A stretch of DNA of 64,000 nt, from contig JASGHF010000001.1 in assembly GCA_047602465.1 (NCBI GenBank), positions 1,426,001-1,490,000 of the forward strand, given 5' to 3'. Source of the DNA: JADZAI01 sp047602465 (GTDB lineage: Bacteria; Pseudomonadota; Alphaproteobacteria; Micropepsales; Micropepsaceae). The notes under the pieces were generated by a model. The model saw only the letters and a list, made by a program, of their open reading frames with translations. It ran no database searches and was not told the DNA's origin. Position 1 is the first letter of the stretch. Every line of letters starts with the position of its first letter. The position numbers and the translations under genes are program-made. Positions 52,329-61,388 of the stretch are shown piece after piece.

Positions 52329-53198
52329 ATGGCCATCACCTATGACCACATCATGTCGCTGAAGACGGAAGGGACGGAGTCGTCCTATTCCGACAAGGAG
52401 ACGATGCTGTACGCGCTGGGCGTCGGGTTCGGGCGCGATCCGATGAACGAGGACGAACTGCCCTTCGTCTATGAGGGCATGAACGATCCGAGCTATCTGA
52501 AGACCGTGCCGACCATGGCGACGGTCATCCAGTGGGGCGGCGGGGCGCTGCGGACAAGCGGCATCAACTATCTGATGGTCGTACATGGCGAGCAGCGCGT
52601 GACGCTGCACCGCCCCCTGCCCTCCGCCGCGACGATCATCGGCGATGAGCGCGTGATCGGTGCCTTCGACAAGGGCGCCGGCAAGGGCGCGGTGATCGTG
52701 ACGGAGAAGAAGATCCGCCTGAAGGACACGAACGAGCCGCTGTGCACGCTGGTCTCTTCCACCTTCGCGCGCGGCGATGGCGGGTTTGGCGGGCCGGCGA
52801 CCGGCGCGCCCGAGCCGCATCCCATTCCCGAGCGCAATCCCGATGCGACCTATGAAGCGGCGATCCTGGAGGATCAGGCGTTCATCTATGCGCTGTCGGG
52901 CGACCGCAATCCGCTGCACCGCGACCCGAAGATCGCCAAGGCGGCGGGATTCCCCAAGCCCATCATTCACGGGCTTTGCACCTATGGCACGACATGCCGG
53001 GCGATCATCACCAATGTGCTGGGGCACGATGCGGCGAAGATCGTCGGCTATGACGTGCGGTTCTCGGCGCCGGTCTTCCCCGGCGAGACGGTGCTGGTGG
53101 ATGTGTGGAAGGACGGCAATGTCGTTTCCTTCCGCGCGCGCCTGAAAGAGCGCGGCATCGTCGCGATCAATAACGGCAAGTGCACGCTGAGCGCCTGA
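52329..53198 (+). CDS. MaoC-type double-hotdog enoyl-CoA hydratase (hydratase 2)
   Basis: 289 residues from the ATG at 52329. The N-terminal hotdog (1-140) is degenerate and the C-terminal one holds the hydratase-2 motif SGDRNPLHRDPKIAKAAGFP followed by IIHGLCTYG. It hydrates trans-2-enoyl-CoA to (R)-3-hydroxyacyl-CoA, as in peroxisomal-type oxidation. The frame is open well upstream but without family similarity. Confidence 0.9.
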   Translation: MAITYDHIMSLKTEGTESSYSDKETMLYALGVGFGRDPMNEDELPFVYEGMNDPSYLKTVPTMATVIQWGGGALRTSGINYLMVVHGEQRVTLHRPLPSAATIIGDERVIGAFDKGAGKGAVIVTEKKIRLKDTNEPLCTLVSSTFARGDGGFGGPATGAPEPHPIPERNPDATYEAAILEDQAFIYALSGDRNPLHRDPKIAKAAGFPKPIIHGLCTYGTTCRAIITNVLGHDAAKIVGYDVRFSAPVFPGETVLVDVWKDGNVVSFRARLKERGIVAINNGKCTLSA

Positions 53199-53241
53199 TC
53201 GGCGTTGCGTCACCGGGCCGCGCGCCGTAAGTCGCGCGGCC

Positions 53242-54312
53242 ATGGAGAACCCAGTCGATCTGGCGGAAGACGCCCTGCAGGCCGGACGGCCGGCGGAAGC
53301 CGTGGCGCTGCTGTCGCCGCTGGCGGCGGCGGAGCGGCTGGGGCCGCTCGGGCAGCTGACGCTGGGCCGCGCCTTGCTGGCTGCGGGCGAGACGGACAGG
53401 GCGCTGGACGTGCTGCGCGAGGTCGTGTCGCTGAACCGCAACTGGGCGGATGCGGCGGTGGCGTTCGGGCGCGCCCTGCTGGCCAGGGACGCCCTGCCGA
53501 CCGCCATCGCGGAATTCCAGCGCGCGCTGAGGGCCGATCCGGATTGCGGCGCGGCCGAACTGGCGCTCGCCGAGGCATGGACGGCGGCGGGCGAGCCTGA
53601 AAAGGCGGCGGCGCATCTGGAGGCGGCGGTGGCGCTGGGCGAGGACGGCGGCGCGCTGGTCGCAAGACTGGACGCGATGCGCGGACAGGCGCGATCGGAT
53701 GCCGGGTATGTGCGCCATCTCTTCGACCAGTTCTCGTCCGACTATGACACGCGGATGCGCGGGAGCCTTGCCTATCGCGCGCCGGAGATCCTGGCCGAAC
53801 TGATGGGCATGGTTTCGGGCGGCAAGCCGAAAAAGGCGGCGACGCTGGATCTCGGCTGCGGCACCGGGCTGGCGGCGCCGGTGTTCCGGCCGTTCGCGAC
53901 GAAGCTGAGGGGGATCGATCTCAGCCCGCAAATGGTGGCGCAGGCGAAGACGGGCGGCCTATATGACGGGCTGGTCGTCGGTGACATCGAGGACTGGATG
54001 GCGGAGACGCCGATGCAGTTCGGGCGGGTGATCGCGGCGGACGTGCTGGTCTATCTCGGCGATCTCGCCCGCGTCTTTGCGGGAGTGAAGCGGGTTCTGA
54101 AGCCGGGCGGGGTGTTCCTGTTCACCGTCGAGCGCAGCGAGACGGAGGACTTCGTGCTGCAGGAAACGAAGCGCTGGGCGCATGGCGAGGACTATCTGCA
54201 GCGTATGGCCATGGCGCACGGCTTCGATGTGCGCGGGCTGATAGCCTGTACGCCGCGCGTGAACAAGGGCGTGCCGATCCCCGGACTGGCGGGCGCGTTC
54301 GCGGCGCCTTAG
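53242..54312 (+). CDS. TPR-containing SAM-dependent methyltransferase
   Basis: 356 residues. Residues about 1-145 contain four TPR-like helix pairs; then YVRHLFDQFSSDYDTRM leads into a class I methyltransferase with motif I LDLGCGTGLAAP and the post-III region VLKPGGVFLFTVE. Similar fusions are found in alphaproteobacteria; substrate unknown, possibly a protein bound by the TPR part. The last four bases overlap the convergent DJ-1 gene. Confidence 0.88.
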   Translation: MENPVDLAEDALQAGRPAEAVALLSPLAAAERLGPLGQLTLGRALLAAGETDRALDVLREVVSLNRNWADAAVAFGRALLARDALPTAIAEFQRALRADPDCGAAELALAEAWTAAGEPEKAAAHLEAAVALGEDGGALVARLDAMRGQARSDAGYVRHLFDQFSSDYDTRMRGSLAYRAPEILAELMGMVSGGKPKKAATLDLGCGTGLAAPVFRPFATKLRGIDLSPQMVAQAKTGGLYDGLVVGDIEDWMAETPMQFGRVIAADVLVYLGDLARVFAGVKRVLKPGGVFLFTVERSETEDFVLQETKRWAHGEDYLQRMAMAHGFDVRGLIACTPRVNKGVPIPGLAGAFAAP

Positions 54313-54884
54313 GCGAATTTCTCGGCGGTGAGTTCGTCTTTGTAGTAGCCGAGATTTTTCGTTTCCTCCGGCAGCAGGATTTCCAGCATGCGGAAGGCGA
54401 AGCTGCGCGGCGCGAAGCCGGCGGCGGTGACGAGATGGCCGTCGGCGACGGCGTGCGGCACGTCCTGATAATGCGCGGCGCCGGTATAGGCCGGAGCCTT
54501 GGTGAGCGTGTCGAGGCTGTTGGATGTGTGGGCGCGCGTATTGAGCAGGCCCGCGCGCGCGGCGGCGGCGGTGGCGCCGCAGATGAAGCCGGTAAGCTTG
54601 CCCGCTTTGTCGGACGCCTGGACGATGGGCGCGATGTCGGGTGCGCCGTCCTTCATCCAGACGCCCGAGCCGATGACCGCGAGGGCATCGTAGCCATCGG
54701 GCTTCAGGGCATCGAAGCCGCCATCGGCCTCGGCGCGCATGCCGCCCTCCGATGACACGGGGGCGCCATCCGGCGTGTAGAAGCGGACAACGCCGTTGAA
54801 GAAATCGCGGATCGGGGCGGTGAGGAAACCATGTTCCCAGTCGGCGAAGCGGTCGATCAGGATGACGGCGAGGGTCTTGGTCAT
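54309..54884 (-). CDS. DJ-1/PfpI family protein
   Basis: 191 residues. The nucleophile elbow is GFICGATAAAARAG with Cys near residue 103, and the fold starts TLAVILIDRFADWEHGFL. Members act as deglycases, chaperones or amidases; the role here is unknown. It is one of three DJ-1-superfamily genes within 2.5 kb. Confidence 0.87.
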   Translation of the reverse strand: MTKTLAVILIDRFADWEHGFLTAPIRDFFNGVVRFYTPDGAPVSSEGGMRAEADGGFDALKPDGYDALAVIGSGVWMKDGAPDIAPIVQASDKAGKLTGFICGATAAAARAGLLNTRAHTSNSLDTLTKAPAYTGAAHYQDVPHAVADGHLVTAAGFAPRSFAFRMLEILLPEETKNLGYYKDELTAEKFA

Positions 54885-54982
54885 AGGGGGAGAATGCGTC
54901 CGGCGTGGCCGCCGTTCCAGCGTGGCGGGATTCGTGGGATGATTGGCGATCCCGCCATATGGGCTGGAGCTAGGGTTCCACT

Positions 54983-55987
54983 ATGCCGACGCCAGCAACA
55001 CGCCGCGTGATGATGCTCGCCTTCGCGGATTGCCAGATCCTCGATGTCACGGGGCCGCTGGAGATCCTTGCGAGCGCGAACGAGCTGAAGCCGGAGGCGG
55101 CGCGCTATGAAATCGTGCTGGTGGCCGAGAAGGCAGGCGAGCTGAAGACCACGGCGGGCATCAACCTGGTGGCGCACAAGGCCTATGGCGATGTTTCGGC
55201 GCGCGAGCTGGCGGGCGTGCATACCTTCATGGTGGCGGGCGGCAACGGGACGGTGGCGGCGCTGCGGACGCCTCAGCTGATCGCCTTCGTGCGGCGCGCG
55301 GCGAAGGCGGCCAGGCGCGTTGCGTCGGTGTGCTCCGGGTCGGCGATCCTGGCGGAGGCCGGGCTGCTGGACGGGAAGCGGGCGACTTCGCACTGGAACG
55401 CCGCCGGCAGCATCGCGCAGGCCTATCCCAAGTTGCGGATGGAGCCGGATGCGATTTTCGTGCGTGACGGCGACGTGTGGACATCGGCCGGGATCACGGC
55501 GGGCATGGACCTCGCCATCGCGCTGGTCGAGCAGGATCTGGGGCATGCGGCGGCGCTGGAGATCGCGCGGCGGCACGTCCTCTACATGATGCGGCCCGGC
55601 GGGCAGTCGCAGTTCAGCGCCGAACTGCAGCGCCAGCGCGCGGGCGCGCGCACGGCGGCGGCGGCGGCCTATATCGCGGCGAATCTGCAGGGCGATCTGC
55701 GGGCCGGCGCTATCGCCGCGGCGGCGGGCCTTTCGGAGCGGTCGCTGCTGCGGGCATTCCGCGAGGAGCTGGATACGACGCCGGCCGAATATGTCGAGCG
55801 GGTGCGCGTCGATGCCGCCCGGTTGAAGCTGGGCGGGGCGCGCGTGGCGGCGAAGACCGTCGCGCGGCAATGCGGATTTTCCAGCGCGGAGCTGATGCGC
55901 CGCGCCTTCCACCGGACGCTGGGCATCAGCCCGGCCGATTATCGCGCGCGCTTTGCAACGGCGGCGCGGGGAGAGAGACATGCTTGA
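54983..55987 (+). CDS. GlxA-type transcriptional regulator (DJ-1 domain + AraC HTH)
   Basis: 334 residues. Residues 5-195 are a DJ-1/PfpI-like domain with Cys in ASVCSGSAILAEAG; residues about 225-330 are an AraC double HTH (LSERSLLRAFREELDTTPAE and the Q-C-G-F-S-S second motif ending LGISPADYRARF). Such regulators often control amino-acid or nitrogen catabolism. It overlaps the DUF1272 gene by eight bases, so regulator and downstream genes form an operon. Confidence 0.92.
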   Translation: MPTPATRRVMMLAFADCQILDVTGPLEILASANELKPEAARYEIVLVAEKAGELKTTAGINLVAHKAYGDVSARELAGVHTFMVAGGNGTVAALRTPQLIAFVRRAAKAARRVASVCSGSAILAEAGLLDGKRATSHWNAAGSIAQAYPKLRMEPDAIFVRDGDVWTSAGITAGMDLAIALVEQDLGHAAALEIARRHVLYMMRPGGQSQFSAELQRQRAGARTAAAAAYIAANLQGDLRAGAIAAAAGLSERSLLRAFREELDTTPAEYVERVRVDAARLKLGGARVAAKTVARQCGFSSAELMRRAFHRTLGISPADYRARFATAARGERHA

Positions 55988-56213
55988 ACTGAGACCGAAC
56001 TGTGAAACCTGCGATTGCGATCTGCCGCCCGAGAGCGGCAAGGCGCGCATCTGTTCGTTCGAATGCACGTTCTGCGCGGACTGCGCCGACGGCAAGCTGA
56101 ACGGCCATTGCCCGAATTGCGGCGGGAATCTCGAGGACCGGCCGATCCGCCCGGCCGCAGCGCTGAGCAAGTATCCCGCTTCGACCAAACGCATCGTGAG
56201 GACGCCGTCATGA
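55980..56213 (+). CDS. DUF1272 small zinc-binding protein
   Basis: 77 residues from the ATG at 55980. Eight Cys are arranged as paired knuckles: PNCETCDCDLPP, ICSFECTFCADCAD and GHCPNCGGNL, the full DUF1272 pattern, consistent with one or two structural zinc ions. Its function is unknown. It is sandwiched between two DJ-1-type genes with overlaps on both sides. Confidence 0.93.
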   Translation: MLELRPNCETCDCDLPPESGKARICSFECTFCADCADGKLNGHCPNCGGNLEDRPIRPAAALSKYPASTKRIVRTPS

Positions 56214-56821
56214 AAATCGCCATCATCCTGTTCGACGATGCCGAGGAGCTGGATTTCGTCGGGCCGTGGGAAGTCTTCACCATGGCCGCCAATGTGATGG
56301 AGTTCCAGAATCTGCCGCTGGAGAAGCCGCATGTCTTCACCGTGTCGGAGACGGGCGGCACGGTGCGATGCGCCAAGGGGATGCGGGTGATCGCCGATCA
56401 CAGCTTCGCCGACGCACCGAAAGCCGACCTTATCCTGGTGCCGGGCGGACAAGGCACGCGGCGCGAGGCGACCCATCAGCCGATGCTGGACTACATCGCC
56501 AGCGCCGCCCAGACCGCGACCTGGGTGACGAGCGTTTGCACGGGGTCGCTGCTGCTGACCGTCGCCGGGCCGGCCAAGGGCAAGGCCGTCACCACCCATT
56601 GGGGCTATATCCCCACCTTGCGCGAGCGCGGCGAAAACAGCGTGGTGCGCGACGACATGCGCTTCGTGCGCGACGGCAATGTGGTGACATCCGCCGGGGT
56701 TTCGGCAGGGATCGACATGGCGCTGTGGCTGGTCGGCCAGATATGGTCGCCCGATCTTGCCCGCGCGACCCAGAAGGGTATGGAATACGACCCTGCCCCG
56801 CCCTATCAGGCGATGGTCTGA
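56210..56821 (+). CDS. DJ-1/PfpI family protein
   Basis: 203 residues from the ATG at 56210, overlapping the DUF1272 stop. The elbow is TSVCTGSLLLTVAG with a candidate Cys, and LILVPGGQGTRRE precedes it. Pattern 'DDAEELDFVGPWEVF' and the 'THWGYIP' motif place it among isonitrile-hydratase/GlxA-like DJ-1 proteins. It may process a small molecule sensed by the GlxA regulator two genes upstream (inference). Confidence 0.9.
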   Translation: MKIAIILFDDAEELDFVGPWEVFTMAANVMEFQNLPLEKPHVFTVSETGGTVRCAKGMRVIADHSFADAPKADLILVPGGQGTRREATHQPMLDYIASAAQTATWVTSVCTGSLLLTVAGPAKGKAVTTHWGYIPTLRERGENSVVRDDMRFVRDGNVVTSAGVSAGIDMALWLVGQIWSPDLARATQKGMEYDPAPPYQAMV

Positions 56822-56930
56822 AGCGCCGGAAGCCGGATTGCCGGGCGTTCAAGAGCGGTTCAGCCTGCCGCCTTGATCGTGCCGCATCGCACCGCCATAA
56901 GGCGCGTGCACCCGTGAATCCGGAGATCCC

Positions 56931-57278
56931 ATGCGTTTCGCCGTCGCCGTTTTCGCCCTTCTCGTCGCGCCCACCGCCATGGCCGGCGCCGATCGCTGCT
57001 CCGCCCCTTTCGGGCCGGTGGTGCCGGACGGCGCGACGGCGAGCCAGGGCGAAATGCGGAACGCCCGCGCCGAAGTGCTGGCCTTCGTGAAGGATTCCGA
57101 CACCTACCAGGACTGCCTGGTTCGCGTGATGGACGACCCGAAGGAAGAGATGAAGGAGCCGCAGAAAAAGGCGGTCCTGAAGCAGATCAGCGCCAACCAG
57201 CGTGAGAAGGAAGAGGTCGCCACCGCCTTCAACACGGCGCTGAAGGCCTTCAAGGCGCGCGGCCTGACGCTGGATTAA
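56931..57278 (+). CDS. Secreted hypothetical protein (115 aa)
   Basis: Signal peptide 1-18 (MRFAVAVFALLVAPTAMA). The mature part has two Cys (DRCSAPF and YQDCLVRV) that could form a disulfide, then a charged helical tail with KKAVLKQISANQREKEEVAT. It is probably periplasmic. No family recognised. Confidence 0.75.
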   Translation: MRFAVAVFALLVAPTAMAGADRCSAPFGPVVPDGATASQGEMRNARAEVLAFVKDSDTYQDCLVRVMDDPKEEMKEPQKKAVLKQISANQREKEEVATAFNTALKAFKARGLTLD

Positions 57279-57379
57279 GGGCGGCGCCGCTTTTTCGCCA
57301 CGAGCGCGCCCTTTGGAGGGCTGAATCCGCGACGAGCGTCACATCCTCGGCTGATGTCACGCGCGCGGGGATACCCCTG

Positions 57380-59098
57380 ATGAAGTCCAACACACTCGCT
57401 TACCGGCTTGTGCCGGCTCTGCTGCTCGGCGTCTCGGCCCTTTCGGCCTGCGGCCAGGTCGAACAACTCGCCAGCCGGGTCGATGCCAAACCCAAAACGA
57501 CCAAGGAAGAGGCCAAAGCCGATGCGAGGCTGCGGGCGCAGCCGGAAACGGACGCGCTGAAGCGGACCTATGATACCGCCGCCGCTCCGATGGTCATGGA
57601 GCCGGCAGGACCGGCCCCGGCGCAGGAGGTGGTGTCGGCGCCGCCACCGGAAGATCGCGAGAAGTATCGCGATGCAGAACCCAACCCGGTGAAGATCGCG
57701 GCGACCGAGCCGGTCTCCACCTTCTCCGCCGACGTCGATACCGCCAGCTATGCGGTGGTGCGGCGCTTTCTGAATGACGGCCGCCTGCCGCCCAAGGACG
57801 CGGTTCGGGTGGAGGAGATGGTCAATTATTTCGACTATGCCTACGCCGTCCCGAACGATCGCGAAAAGCCGTTCCAGCCGACCGTCGCCGTCTATCCGAC
57901 GCCATGGAACAAGGCGACCGAGATCATCCATGTCGGCATTCAGGGCTATGGCCTGCCGCAGGGCGAGCGGCCGCCGGTGAATCTGGTGCTGCTGCTGGAT
58001 GTGTCCGGCTCGATGGAAGATCCCGACAAGCTGCCGCTTCTGCAGAAATCGCTGTCAATGCTGACGAAGGAGATGACGGCGCAGGACCGCATCTCGATCG
58101 TCGTCTATGCCGGCAATGCGGGCGTGGTGCTGGAGCCGACGCCGGGCAACGAGACGGCCAAGATCACCGCCGCGATCAACAACCTGTCGGCGGGCGGGTC
58201 AACCGCAGGCGGCGAAGGCATCCGCCGCGCCTATGAGCTGGCGGAAGGCAATCTCATCAAGGGCGGCGTCAACCGGGTGATCCTGGCGACCGACGGCGAC
58301 TTCAATGTCGGCATCACCGACAGCGAGCAGCTGGAGGATTTCGTCGCCCGCAAACGCGAGAGCGGCGTCACGCTGACCGTGCTGGGCTTCGGCCGCGGCA
58401 ACTATAACGATGCGATGATGCAGACGCTGGCCCAGGCCGGCAACGGCAACGCGGCCTATATCGACAATCTGAACGAAGCCCGCAAAGTTCTGGTCGACGA
58501 AATGGCCGGAACCGTCTTCACGATCGCCGGCGACGTGAAGTTCCAGGTGGAGTTCAATCCGGCCTGCGTCGCCGAGTACCGTCTCATCGGCTACGAAACG
58601 CGGATGCTGGAGACCGCCGACTTCAACAACGACAAGGTGGATGCCGGCGATATCGGCGCAGGACACCGCGTGACGGCATTGTATGAGGTGACGCCGGTCG
58701 GGTCATCGGCGCGTCTCACCGATCCGCTGCGCTACGGCAAGCCGGAAGCGGCGACAGCCGATTGCGGCGAGATCGCCTTCCTGAAGATGCGCTACAAGCT
58801 GCCCGGCGAGACGGCATCGAAGCTGATCGAGCGGCCGATCACGGCAGCGGATCGCAGCACAAGCGTCGAGGCGCTGAACGGCGACTTCAAGTTCGCCGCC
58901 GCCGTCGCGGGGTTCGCCCAGTTGCTGCGCGGCGACCCGTATCTGAAGGACTTCGGCTATAACGAAGTCATCGCGCTCGCCCAGTCCGGCAAGGGCGCCG
59001 ATCCGTTCGGATACCGCGCCGAATTCATCAATCTGGCGCGTCTCGCCCAGAGTTCCGCGCCGCTTTCGCCGCTGACGATGAACGGCGGCGGCGAGTAA
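57380..59098 (+). CDS. von Willebrand factor type A lipoprotein (YfbK-like)
   Basis: 572 residues. Lipobox LSAC at Cys24; a linker, then a YfbK-type N-terminal domain (STFSADVDTASYAVVRRFLN), a vWA domain with MIDAS DVSGSM near residue 207 and TDGDFNVG, and a C-terminal DUF3520 region. E. coli YfbK is a cell-envelope lipoprotein of unknown role. A strong terminator follows. Confidence 0.92.
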   Translation: MKSNTLAYRLVPALLLGVSALSACGQVEQLASRVDAKPKTTKEEAKADARLRAQPETDALKRTYDTAAAPMVMEPAGPAPAQEVVSAPPPEDREKYRDAEPNPVKIAATEPVSTFSADVDTASYAVVRRFLNDGRLPPKDAVRVEEMVNYFDYAYAVPNDREKPFQPTVAVYPTPWNKATEIIHVGIQGYGLPQGERPPVNLVLLLDVSGSMEDPDKLPLLQKSLSMLTKEMTAQDRISIVVYAGNAGVVLEPTPGNETAKITAAINNLSAGGSTAGGEGIRRAYELAEGNLIKGGVNRVILATDGDFNVGITDSEQLEDFVARKRESGVTLTVLGFGRGNYNDAMMQTLAQAGNGNAAYIDNLNEARKVLVDEMAGTVFTIAGDVKFQVEFNPACVAEYRLIGYETRMLETADFNNDKVDAGDIGAGHRVTALYEVTPVGSSARLTDPLRYGKPEAATADCGEIAFLKMRYKLPGETASKLIERPITAADRSTSVEALNGDFKFAAAVAGFAQLLRGDPYLKDFGYNEVIALAQSGKGADPFGYRAEFINLARLAQSSAPLSPLTMNGGGE

Positions 59099-59149
59099 CG
59101 CCGCACGCTGCAACCAGTTGCGCCGCCCCTTCATCGGGGCTGCGTAAGG

Positions 59150-59197
59150 GCCTCCTCCGCGCGTTTCATTCAGCCGGGCGCACGGAGGAGGCTTTTT
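59150..59197 (+). terminator. Terminator of the vWA lipoprotein gene
   Basis: GCCTCCTCCG (59150-59159) pairs with CGGAGGAGGC (59183-59192) over 10 bp, followed by TTTTT (59193-59197). The 23-base loop is large but the stem is strong. Confidence 0.8.
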
Positions 59198-59305
59198 CCG
59201 CGGTTTTCCGGCATGCGGCGCATCGCCGCGCGGGGACTGCAAAACGCCGGATCAACCTTATTGTATCGAGGCACCGCTGCTCTGCGGGCTTTAGGGGGAG
59301 ATCAC

Positions 59306-59671
59306 ATGCAAGGCGTAACTCTTGGCACCATCGTCGGTATCATCATCCAGGCTGTGCTGAACTTCGTGCCCGGCCTCGGCGAGATCGCCGGCAAGCTGGG
59401 CGGGCTCAATCTCGGCGGACTCATGCTCGGCGGCGCCAGTGCGGCGTCGGGCGCCGTGGCGGGAGCGGTCTCCAGCGCCACCGGCGGCGGGAGCGTCGCA
59501 AACAAGGCGGTCGGCGGCATCCTGTCGGGCGGCCTGTCGAGCGCGGTCGGCGCGCTGATGCCGCTGGTCAATGGCGGCAGCTTCGACCTGATGTCGGTGG
59601 TTGGCGCGCTGGTCGCGGGCGGCGTCGGCGGCGGCGTGCTTGGCGCCATCGTTCCGGGCAAGAAGTCCTGA
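59306..59671 (+). CDS. Glycine-rich hydrophobic protein (121 aa)
   Basis: From the ATG at 59306, with GGGGGAG upstream. The product is about 30% glycine and 17% alanine with long runs such as GGLNLGGLMLGGASAASGAV. It resembles small membrane- or cell-surface-associated glycine-rich proteins; the fold is unclear. Repeated GG-spacing may support helix packing or amyloid-like assembly. Confidence 0.7.
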   Translation: MQGVTLGTIVGIIIQAVLNFVPGLGEIAGKLGGLNLGGLMLGGASAASGAVAGAVSSATGGGSVANKAVGGILSGGLSSAVGALMPLVNGGSFDLMSVVGALVAGGVGGGVLGAIVPGKKS

Positions 59672-59696
59672 CGTAAGGGCAAACCGAGCTTGTAGC

Positions 59697-59732
59697 GGCG
59701 CGCGCGGAAACACGCTTACATTCGCGCGCGCC
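59697..59732. terminator. GC hairpin downstream of the glycine-rich gene
   Basis: GGCGCGCGCG (59697-59706) pairs with CGCGCGCGCC (59723-59732), a 10-bp stem and 16-base loop, without a T-run. It probably halts or protects the transcript before the carboxylase operon. Confidence 0.5.
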
Positions 59733-59777
59733 GAAGATTCAACGAACTGAACGCGGCGAACCGGGAAGGATCGCCGC

Positions 59778-61388
59778 GTGCCTGTTTTCAGGTCCGAAAT
59801 CGATGTCGGCTCGCCGCGCTTTGCGGAGAACCGCGCCCAGCACCTGAAGCTGCTGGACGGCGTGCGCGAGATCGAAGCGCGCATCCGGGCGCACGGAACC
59901 AACGCCGCCGGAAAATTCGCAGCGCGCGGACAGTTGCCGCCGCGCGACAGGATCGACCTGCTGCTGGATCGGGGAACACCCTGGCTTGAAATCTCCACGC
60001 TGTGCGGGCTCGGCTGCCACGACGACGATGGCGGCGACAATGCGAGCGGCGGTGGACGTATTTCCGGGATCGGCATCGTCGGCGGCATCCGTGTCTGCAT
60101 CGACGCCAGCGACAGCGCCATCAAAGGCGGCGCGGCGACGCCGTATGGTCTCGACAAATGCCTGAGGCTTCAGCAGATCGCGCTTGAGAACCGCCTGCCT
60201 TACATCCAACTGGTGGAAAGCGCTGGCGCGAATCTGCTGCGGCAGGCCGACCTTTTCGTGAAAGGCGGCGCGACATTCGCCAACCTGGCGCGGTTGTCGG
60301 CGGCGGGATGCCCTGTCATTTCGGTCGTACACGGGTCTTCGACGGCCGGCGGCGCGTATCAGCCAGGGCTTTCGGACTACGTCATCGTGGTGCGCGGCAA
60401 GACCAAGATCTTTCTTGCAGGACCGCCCCTGCTGAAAGCCGCAACGGGCGAGATTTCGACCGACGAGGTGCTGGGCGGCGCCGAGATGCATGCGACGATC
60501 TCGGGCCTCGCGGAGTGGATCGCCGAGGACGACCGGGACGCGATCCGGCTGGCGCGGGCGCTGACCGACAAGCTGAAATGGGACCGCGCGCCCAAAACGG
60601 CCGAGGCGCCGAAGCCGCTTTACGACCCTGAAGAAATCCTCGGCATCGTGCCGCCGGATTACCGCAAGCCCTATGATGTGCGCGAGGTGATCGCCCGCAT
60701 CGTCGATGGCAGCGACTGGCTGGACTTCAAGGCGAGCTATGGACCCGCGACGGTGTGCGGCTTTGCGCGCGTCGAGGGGCATGAGGTGGGCTTCATCGGC
60801 AATAACGGGCCGATCGATCCGGATGGCGCGACCAAAGCCGCGCATTTCATGCAGGCCTGCTCGCAGAGCGGCACGCCGCTGGTCTTTCTGCAGAATACGA
60901 CGGGCTATATCGTTGGGCCGAATGCCGAGCGCGCGGGCATCGTGAAGCACGGATCGAAGATGATCCAGGCGGTAACGAACGCGCCGGTGCCGAAGATCAC
61001 GCTGCATATCGGCGCCTCGTTCGGCGCGGGCAATTACGGCATGTGCGGCCGCGCCTTCGGGCCGCGCTTCATTTTCGCCTGGCCGAACAACCGGATTTCC
61101 GTGATGGGCGGCGAACAGGCGGCGAAGGTGATGACTATCATCGCCGAGGACGGCGCACGCCGCGCCGGCAAGGAGCCGCCGCACGACATGCTGGCGGCGC
61201 AGGCGAAGATGATCATCGACCAGTATGACGCGGAATCGACGGCGCTCTATGCGACCGCGCGGCTGTGGGATGACGGCATCATCGACCCGCGCGACAGCCG
61301 CAAGGTGCTGGGCCTGACGCTGTCGATCTGCGCCGAGGCCGAAGCGCGCAATCCGAGACCGAACACTTTTGGCGTTGGACGAATGTAA
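59778..61388 (+). CDS. Acyl-CoA carboxylase beta subunit, geranyl-CoA carboxylase (AtuC)-like
   Basis: 536 residues from a GTG start. It is a biotin-dependent carboxyltransferase: GGRISGIGIVGGIRV..., the GSSTAGGAYQPGLSDY oxyanion region (residues 187-201) and GASFGAGNYGMCGRAFGPRF. Methylcrotonyl-CoA carboxylases usually read AYVPAMSD here; A-Y-Q-P-G-L-S-D-Y is the form I associate with AtuC/geranyl-CoA carboxylase. The order with an acyl-CoA dehydrogenase and a biotin carboxylase matches atuC-atuD-(E)-atuF. It transfers CO2 from carboxybiotin to an unsaturated acyl-CoA; the exact substrate is not proven. Confidence 0.88.
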   Translation: MPVFRSEIDVGSPRFAENRAQHLKLLDGVREIEARIRAHGTNAAGKFAARGQLPPRDRIDLLLDRGTPWLEISTLCGLGCHDDDGGDNASGGGRISGIGIVGGIRVCIDASDSAIKGGAATPYGLDKCLRLQQIALENRLPYIQLVESAGANLLRQADLFVKGGATFANLARLSAAGCPVISVVHGSSTAGGAYQPGLSDYVIVVRGKTKIFLAGPPLLKAATGEISTDEVLGGAEMHATISGLAEWIAEDDRDAIRLARALTDKLKWDRAPKTAEAPKPLYDPEEILGIVPPDYRKPYDVREVIARIVDGSDWLDFKASYGPATVCGFARVEGHEVGFIGNNGPIDPDGATKAAHFMQACSQSGTPLVFLQNTTGYIVGPNAERAGIVKHGSKMIQAVTNAPVPKITLHIGASFGAGNYGMCGRAFGPRFIFAWPNNRISVMGGEQAAKVMTIIAEDGARRAGKEPPHDMLAAQAKMIIDQYDAESTALYATARLWDDGIIDPRDSRKVLGLTLSICAEAEARNPRPNTFGVGRM

